Shown: positions 57,657-64,000 of the stretch, piece by piece
Numbering within the stretch: position 1 is the stretch's first letter
How the letters are laid out: the number at the start of each line of letters is the position of its first letter
Assembly (NCBI RefSeq): GCF_027596085.1
Contig: NC_072462.1
Coordinates: 16,654,921-16,718,920 of the forward strand
Origin: Anoplopoma fimbria
Lineage: Eukaryota; Chordata; Actinopteri; Perciformes; Anoplopomatidae
DNA length: 64,000 nucleotides
Direction: 5' to 3'
Notes under the pieces: generated by a model
Databases searched by the model: none
The model's input: the letters and a program-made list of their open reading frames with translations, nothing else
Told to the model about the DNA's origin: nothing
Translations under genes and position numbers: made by a program

Positions 57657-59204
57657 GCCAGACTCAGAAGTCCATGCAGAGAACATTGGTCCTGCTGCTA
57701 CCTCATGGCAGATTTACAATACAAGAGGGATGATGTTTAAGGCATGCTGTGATAGTGCGCCTCACTGAGATTAGTCTCAGCAAGTATTGGGGAGTCGTTC
57801 ACACAGAACTGTGTCATAGCATTTTTTTTAAAATTGAAAAACAAGACAATACAAGTTATTTCATCCAAATTCAACTTATCAAATATGGCTTGATTGAGCT
57901 TTAACCATTAGTTATTCCATATTGCAAAAAGTTGAAATGACACTTCTTCCAAGGTATTAACTTTTATTAAATGTATGGCTATAATCACGCTTTGGATAAG
58001 AAAAGTATGCAGACACTATGTAAAAGGAAAGACTTTAAATGCCAAGATAATAAATGCCATTTTGATAATTATAATGGAAAAATTAATAACAGCTCCCATG
58101 AAAATGCTGAAACAACATTTGGCATTTGTCTTGTCAGTCTCCAGGAAGGTTATGAAAGAGTAGCAGGCTGACTTCAATAAAGGCGTACTCCAGTGATAAA
58201 TGTTGCATTTCCATTAAGCTGGGGGGCTCGCAACTGAACTAAAACAAAACTATATCTACTGTCACTATAGCTATGCTTACTGTTCTGTAAGGTTGTAAAA
58301 AGGCAGAGCACTGTTAAAAATAATAATAAATACAATTCATTTTTAGTGTGGTGCTTCAATAAAACATGAACAAACTAACATGCTCACAATGAAATTGCTA
58401 ACACGCGCTATATTCAGCAAGTATAATATTTACCATGATCAATAAGCACACCAGTTAGCACAAAACACAAAGTTTCTCCCCTCACAGCTTGGCGCAAGTT
58501 TACCCACTATTACATAAGCTTTAAATTACATTAAGTAAGCATAAGCTAGTTTTACAGTTTCCTGAGAACATTTTAAATGGCACAGATGGTACACCAATGG
58601 GCCAAAATGGCTAATTTAAAGATTCCTCCTTTACATGCTTCAATTTAAACCTTGACCTCACTTTATTGGAAGTAGTCTGTGCACAGGTAACGTTCAGATG
58701 TTGTGATACAGTTTCAGTCACCGCTCGGTCGATGGGAAGCTTTAAAAAGAAGAGCACATATATCTGTGTTTTGTTCAGTGTGTGGCTTGAAAAAAAACAA
58801 AACAAAAAAAAACAGACTCCCAGCTGCTCAAAATAACTTCAATCCAACAATAAAGTTGGTGCAGCATTTACTCCAGTTCCCACTTATAAATCAATGGCTG
58901 GTCCCACTTCACCCTCCTCAAACACAATGAAGCACATCTCTATATTTCACCCTCTCATCTCAGTGCCCCAATTTTTCCCTTCCTTCTGTTGTTTCTCTCG
59001 CTCCGACTCTGAAGGAACAGGGTCGCACTTTTTAGCTTGTTCACCAGGATGTCTCTCATGTGCTTTATCAAACGCCTTCTATAATTCAACCAGCACTGCA
59101 CTTTCAGCATCATTTACACCGTGAGAACCAGTCAGTCTAGAGTTTAATTGACTGAAAACATATTTTCCAAAGTAAAAGACAACACAAAATGGTAGTTCTG
59201 GTAG

Positions 59205-59345
59205 AGACACTCATAGCGTACAGAGGATGAATCCTAAAGACTTGATCCCCTGACTTTTCTTCTACCCACCATAAGGTTGACATTTGCGATTTTAAGTGAC
59301 ATTTCCCAACAAATATTGGAAAGATTGCCATGAAATTTGGATCAA
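59205..59345 (-). repeat. Teleost interspersed repeat, inverted copy
   Basis: AGGATGAATCCTAAAGACTT, GACTTTTCTTCTACCCACCA and TTGCCATGAAATTTGGATCA are reverse-complement counterparts of the repeat at 43010-43260. Confidence 0.6.
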
Positions 59346-59739
59346 CTGTCTAATCTCTTTAGGTCCATTGCACCACTTTGGTAAAAGAACAAATCTACCA
59401 GGTTTCCAGCGAGTGGTGACATGTGCAGGGTTATCAGAAGAATACATGTACCTTAAATGTAAATGGTGTTGTTCAACATTTGGGCAAATACACTATTCTG
59501 CAAAGAGTAAGTTTAAAAGCTTGAAACCACTAACTGCCAACAGCCAGTTTGCTTAGCCTAACACAAAAACAAGTGGCAAGCCTGGGTCCATACAAAGGTT
59601 GGACTATTTCTATTCAGTACTGTCTGCATCAGGTCTTTCACCAATCAAAATCCTGTCAGCTAATCTCAACATTTGTCAGGTCATTGGACATGAACAGAAA
59701 AGTTTAAGTACCATAAAACTTAAGTTTTAGCCTCAGGGT

Positions 59740-59862
59740 TTAACTGTCTGTCTTTCTGTATTTTATTGAATGCGCCCCTGAGAGCCTTTGAGGGATGGTG
59801 GACGTGACCAGCGCTACCTTCCTCTCCTTGGGGAAGTTCAGTGGTCAGCTGCTGGGGATCAG
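59740..59862 (+). pseudogene. Glucose transporter (SLC2A class II, slc2a11-like) internal exon relic with nonsense codon
   Basis: The frame reads YFIECAPESL, then a stop (TGA 59789-59791), then GMVDVTSATFLSLGKFSGQL followed by LGIR, ending at a GT donor (AG|GTGAGG, exon end 59862). It matches the class II GLUT segment MYLGE.APK.LRGAV..TSA.F.ALG...GQ..GLR. The TGA stands where the family has the Arg of LRG, as expected from a CGA to TGA CpG transition. No clear acceptor was placed, so the start is approximate. The exon-like piece at 62296 has the same strand and order, suggesting one decayed gene. Expected intervening exons (the PESPRYLL region and the later helices) were not found. Confidence 0.6.
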
Positions 59863-60950
59863 GTGAGGTGACAGGCGTCATGGATACTGTGAGTCAGGTA
59901 AGGGGTAAGGTGGTGGGTTCAAATGACAGCTCATATGTCTCTTAAAGACCCGATGTGTCCTCTTTGTAGGGGGGCACATGGATTAAATCTTAGTTATATT
60001 GATATTTTATATTGATATATAATGTGATATAGTACATTTTCTGCGAACTCTAAAGAAAACACTTCAAGACTTTCCATTTTTGGAAAATAAAAGCATTCCA
60101 TGTTGATATTAATAATATATATTATAGTGATATTGTTAATAGCCATAAAGCTTTCCTGCTCACACACTGCAACATTACTTGGCATGGCCTGCTGAAGACA
60201 CCCCTTACACAGTGTGACCAAATGTCTGACCATTGTTGATTGTCAACCATATTGTCTAAACATTCAACATTTAAAAAGACCCCCCACTGTATTCAAGCCA
60301 GGTTTATAATCACTGCAAATTTTTATTCCTGAATATTGGAGATCCAAGTCTTTAGGGTCCTGATTGAAGAATACATTAAAGGAATATTTTGAATTTTAGC
60401 CACAGTCCATCCAACACTTTGATCTAGAATGAATTAATAATTACTTTGGTGATCATCTAACTTCATCTACCACCGTCACCAGTTCAAATTTTAATTTGAT
60501 TAATTTTATTGTGACATTCCCAGCAGCCTCAATTGTTAATTGTATTTGACGGAAATAACCAAAATTTTGTCACCCAAATGCAGTCTCAGAGATGGGCAGG
60601 TACAAGGAAGTCACTTTAACAACACAAAAAGTCTTACAGGTTCAGAATTCAAGGGGGAAGGTACAGCTGGCAGAAAACAGGTCACCTAAACTCAATACTG
60701 CAACAAAAGACCAACCAGCAAAGGAACTGGACTGGTATAAATAGTGTTTGGCTGATGGGGAATTGGGAAGAGGTGAGCAGGAGGTCTTGTGACTGCAGGT
60801 CTAACGAGGCACAGGTGGAACCAATCAGGGCGGGGTGATCAATCAAAACTTGCGGGAAAACCCACAAAGGCAGGAAGTGAAGTGATCTGAAACAACAGGA
60901 GATGAGTAACAAAATAAAACAGCAAACACGAATGAATTAAATGAAACAAT

Positions 60951-61233
60951 GGGGCGGCTGTGGCGTAGTGGAGAGCAAGGTAGTTCTCCAATCAGAGGGT
61001 CGGTGGTTCGATACCCGGCTTCGGCAGTCGATGTGTCCTTGGGCAAGACACTTAACCCCAAGTTGCTCCCGAAGGCTTTCCATCGGTGTGGACTGGATGA
61101 TGAATGTTAGTTAAAGTCTGATGGTGGCACCTTGCATGGTAGAATGATGAATGGGTGAATGATATGTAATATACTACTGATTGTAAGTCGCTTTGGATAA
61201 AAGCGTCTGCTAAATGACTGTAATGTAATGTAA
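60951..61233 (+). mobile_element. tRNA-derived SINE, near full length
   Basis: An A box (TGGCGTAGTGG, 60961-60971) and a consensus B box (GGTTCGATACC, 61005-61015) form the RNA polymerase III promoter in the tRNA-like head. A central body follows (GTCCTTGGGCAAGACACTTA). The 3' tail CGCTTTGGATAAAAGCGTCT with TGTAA repeats is shared with the fragment at 25985. It is not a functional tRNA gene: no complete cloverleaf is present. Confidence 0.85.
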
Positions 61234-62295
61234 AAACAAACACAACATAACCTCAGAGCAGGGACACTAAGATGGGGAACATGGTAAACAGCATGTTAGC
61301 ATTTAGATCAAATAACTTCATTGTGCCACTAGCATGGTCGTGTTGTTTACCACTGGGCTCTTATTTCGGTTTCGGAGTGTCAATGTAACAAGTTATAACA
61401 GATTTCACTAATTAATTTAGTGAGAAGGCTGTACATTGTAATATCGTTGATCAGAATGATGGCCTGAAAACTGCAAAAATGCGGCCTAGGATGTACTACC
61501 CCCTTCAACATGTGTCCCTTTAAAAGGACAAAACACTTTACCAGTTAGGGTTTGTGTGAATGTCATTCTATTTTGAGTATAATATCCCTTAGACATCTTG
61601 ATATAGATGTCCTGTTTTTCTACTATTTCTTCATGTGATTTAGGAAAACAATTGTTAAAAAGATATTTTCCTCTTCTCTCACAGAGGTGATACCTGTCCT
61701 AATGTATAGTTAGAGCTCCCCTCTGTGGTTACATGTTGTAAATGTGCTTTGACAATGCAGTTCATAATTGTTGAGAGTACAGACTAAAAAGTCCTGAAAG
61801 TCATGATTGACACCAACTCAAATCACCCATAAACTCAAGCAATCCAACGGATCTTTTCATTATCCTCAGAGACAGGTTTCCTGGATGCCGTATGGCAGCA
61901 TGGTCCTTATTTTCATCTATGTTTTATTCTTAATATTATCTTATTAGATCAAGGTTTTCCATTTGAGTATTCAACATGATCACATCCTACTGTAGAGTAT
62001 ATAATTCTCCTGTGTTCCTGACCCCTCAGCTGGAGTATCACCTCCTCTTCCATCAGACATATTAACTCAGTCGTTCAAAGCAACTGGAAACACCCTAGCC
62101 TGCATTATAGACTGGACACTCATGGACACATGTTTTTGCTGGAGATACTTTTCCCTTTCTTAGTTGTAAGCCGATAATTATTTACATTAACTTTAGGCCA
62201 GTAGACACATTTATTCATGATCATTCAGGTAGAATCAGATTAAATGCCTCAATCACACTGATTTATAAATGTCCCCAAAAATGCTTTCTTTCCAG
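61234..62295. other. Intergenic or intronic, no recognised exon
   Basis: If the glucose-transporter remnant was once a gene, several of its middle exons would fall here, but no frame shows the family motifs. Confidence 0.5.
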
Positions 62296-62475
62296 GAGAA
62301 ACTGCAATACTTTTGTTTTCTCATATTCCTGTTTTTCTGCGCCACCTGTGTGCTGTACGTGAAGTTCAATGTCCCTGAGACCAAGAATCTGACAACGATG
62401 GAGATTGCTGTGGAGTTTCAGAGGATGCACTGCAAATCTGGATGGGAAGAGATTTCAGAAGAAAATATCCATTGA
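62296..62475 (+). pseudogene. Glucose transporter (SLC2A class II, slc2a11-like) terminal exon
   Basis: A strong acceptor (CTTTCTTTCCAG) is followed by an open frame ending in TGA at 62473-62475. It reads EKLQYFCFLIFLFFCATCVL (the last membrane helix), then YVKFNVPETKN, the family's PETK signature, and a cytoplasmic tail (MEIAVEFQRMHCKSGWEEIS). The exon itself looks intact. It is called a relic because the only other recognisable exon-like piece upstream (59740-59862) carries a stop and the remaining exons are missing. It could still be the true last exon of a gene whose other exons are too diverged to see. Confidence 0.6.
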
Positions 62476-62733
62476 ACAAAAACTTGATGGAAACCGAAAA
62501 GACGAGACCAAATTGTGATCATTTTCACCAGGTCACAAAGTGTCAAACAGTAAACATTGAGCTTGAAGAGGTCACGTTATATCACAAAGAGGAGATTTAA
62601 ATTCAGTGTAGCTGAAATACAAGATAAAACTCATGCCGTCATCTATGAATGGTCTTTTTTTCTAACTGCTTTCATTGTGACCTTATTTTATGTGTGTTCC
62701 TTTGTGTTTGAGTGTAAACTTTGGCAGACGAGG

Positions 62734-62955
62734 CTGTGTTCATCTTTGTCCTTGGTTATCAGTGGGGTCTCCATGGTATAACCTCTGGCTAGTATTTGTG
62801 TTTGTGATAACATTTTGTGTGTTTTAGTATATACCTGTGTTCATCTTTGTCCTTGGTTATCAGTGGGGTCTCCATGGTATAACCTATAGCTAGTATTTGT
62901 GTTTGTGTTTACATTTTGTGTGTTTTAGTATATACCTGTGTTCATCTGCTACTGT
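62734..62955. repeat. 101-bp tandem duplication, about 2.1 copies
   Basis: The unit starting CTGTGTTCATCTTTGTCCTT at 62734 repeats at 62835 and begins again at 62936, an exact 101-bp period with only a few differences. It follows the transporter terminal exon. Confidence 0.9.
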
Positions 62956-64000
62956 TTACTTTCCTGCATTATAATACAGCTGGCTGTACTGATTTACCCT
63001 AAAGAGTAATAGCCTATTTTACTAACTAACTAACTAACCATCTTAAAAAAAACACGTTGCCTAAACACTATTTTAAAAACCTTTGCATTAGTTATTATAA
63101 TCCTTTAGTATAATATACAATAATCTCCCACCGACAGTATTTACCTGCCAAATACTGTGTAAAGTGCACATAGAAGTCCAAGCCCACAGGTGCTTAGAGT
63201 ATTGGACACCAAATATGTGCAGTGTTGAAATAACAGTTGTCAGAAAAAGCTAGAATCTCTTAAATAAAATATTACATTGTAAAGAAAGAATGTTGTCTCC
63301 AAAACTTTAAAGTGAAGAACTCATCTGACATGAAGATGTACAAAGTGAAGCCTTTAAATCATCATCCATTGAACAATAAAACACAATATAGTCTTCAATC
63401 TCCCCTAAATCAACAAAGTATTTTCTCGGGAGATCATTAAGATCCTGCATGTTGCCAAAAATGTGCATACAGAACTTTGACTTTTGGTTAGGTTCTGCTC
63501 CACAGATCTGTAGATGGTTTTAATGAGACAATATGTTTTATATGGTTCGATACTTAAATACATGTTGCTGACAATGCTTATGTACTTGTGCATTGCATCT
63601 TTAGGGGGAAAATAAAGAAAATGTATTCAATTATCTGACATGTTTTGCTTCATGAATTTTTTTTTTTCTGTTCTGGTCACAGCAGGGACTGATTTTCATC
63701 AGTAAACTTCTGGCTATTACGCAGGCGTGCAGCCCCGGCACATGTGTGCGCCTCTGATAACAGAATCTACGTGTTCAAAGCTCAATGTTTCGCAGGACAA
63801 GTGCGTGACAAATGATAAAGGCGAGACGCTGGATGCGGCTTCGTTTACATCACCAACCGGCAAATAGCCACAGGGAGGAGTTTCAGCCTGCGTATGAAAA
63901 AGAGAAAAACACGCACGTCCACACCTTGAAGATGTGGGTGAAATTAGGTGGCTGGCTACAAAAAGTGGGGAGTCACAGACCGCAGTTGCATGTGGATATA
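62956..64000. other. Intergenic to window end
   Basis: This is AT-rich sequence without a recognised gene. From about 63720 the sequence becomes richer in CpG (GCGTGCAGCCCCGGCAC onwards), possibly the start of a promoter belonging to a gene beyond the right edge. Confidence 0.4.

Larger units (their letters stand above)
55346..59200. other. Repeat-rich intergenic region
   Basis: No gene was recognised. The segment 56615-57050 contains the dispersed fish repeat marked by CAGCTAGCTTAGCCTAGCATA and, further on, TTTGGACAAAGCAAGGCTAGC. A poly-A run lies at 57635-57656. Short ORFs here have no coding support. Confidence 0.5.

Noticed and set aside
57550..57768. ORF with a hydrophobic stretch near the glucose-transporter remnant
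   Set aside because: It superficially resembles a GLUT helix before PESPR, but it lies upstream of the exon it should follow and contains a poly-A-encoded Lys run.
58894..59124. 76-codon plus-strand ORF
   Set aside because: No homology was recognised, it has no splice context or codon signature, and it is flanked by repeats.
60951..61030. Possible tRNA gene
   Set aside because: A and B boxes are present, but the acceptor and anticodon stems do not form, and the downstream body and tail identify it as a SINE.

Overview
The window is vertebrate genomic DNA, almost certainly from a ray-finned (teleost) fish. It holds long spliced genes with canonical GT/AG introns, several known teleost interspersed repeats (tRNA-derived SINEs, Tc1/mariner-like MITEs, decayed LINE pieces), microsatellites, and proteins close to their vertebrate orthologues. 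There is no bacterial gene organisation, CRISPR array or virus.

Layout, left to right. (1) 342-2490, minus strand: four coding exons of slc20a1 (sodium-phosphate cotransporter PiT-1), the N-terminal third only; the gene runs off the left edge. Its probable non-coding first exon and GC-rich promoter lie at about 3892-4230. (2) 4278-8180: intergenic DNA with two adjacent MITEs, a degenerate tandem array and an 80-bp palindrome. (3) 8723-12272, plus strand: complete stard7 (mitochondrial START-domain lipid-transfer protein) in 8 coding exons, with a probable 3' UTR to about 14390. slc20a1 and stard7 are divergent. (4) 14400-20670: no confident gene; 18686-18990 has coding-like but frame-broken sequence on the minus strand. 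(5) 20898-26529, minus strand: complete drg1 (developmentally regulated GTP-binding protein 1) in 9 coding exons, with a TCTCGCGAGA promoter element. (6) 29670-50076, minus strand: complete kcnn2 (SK2 small-conductance calcium-activated potassium channel) in 8 coding exons, in the long N-terminal form. (7) 50300-64000: mostly repeat-rich intergenic DNA, with two LINE relics, several SINEs, and remnants of a class II glucose-transporter-like gene (exon-like pieces at 59740-59862 and 62296-62475), one carrying an in-frame stop.

The genes do not form a functional pathway: they are a phosphate importer, a mitochondrial phosphatidylcholine carrier, a ribosome-associated GTPase and a potassium channel, next to each other by synteny. 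For the four main genes, exon boundaries were checked by hand for splice dinucleotides and phase continuity. Each complete CDS sums to a multiple of three: stard7 1227 nt/408 aa, drg1 1101 nt/366 aa, kcnn2 2019 nt/672 aa.

No convincing new biological system was found. The points most worth a second look are the decayed glucose-transporter remnant, the frame-broken coding-like block near 18.8 kb, the extended palindrome around a MITE beside the slc20a1 promoter, and features of kcnn2 (Cys/His-rich low-complexity N-terminus, SYV in the S3-S4 loop, a weak donor splitting the calmodulin-binding domain).
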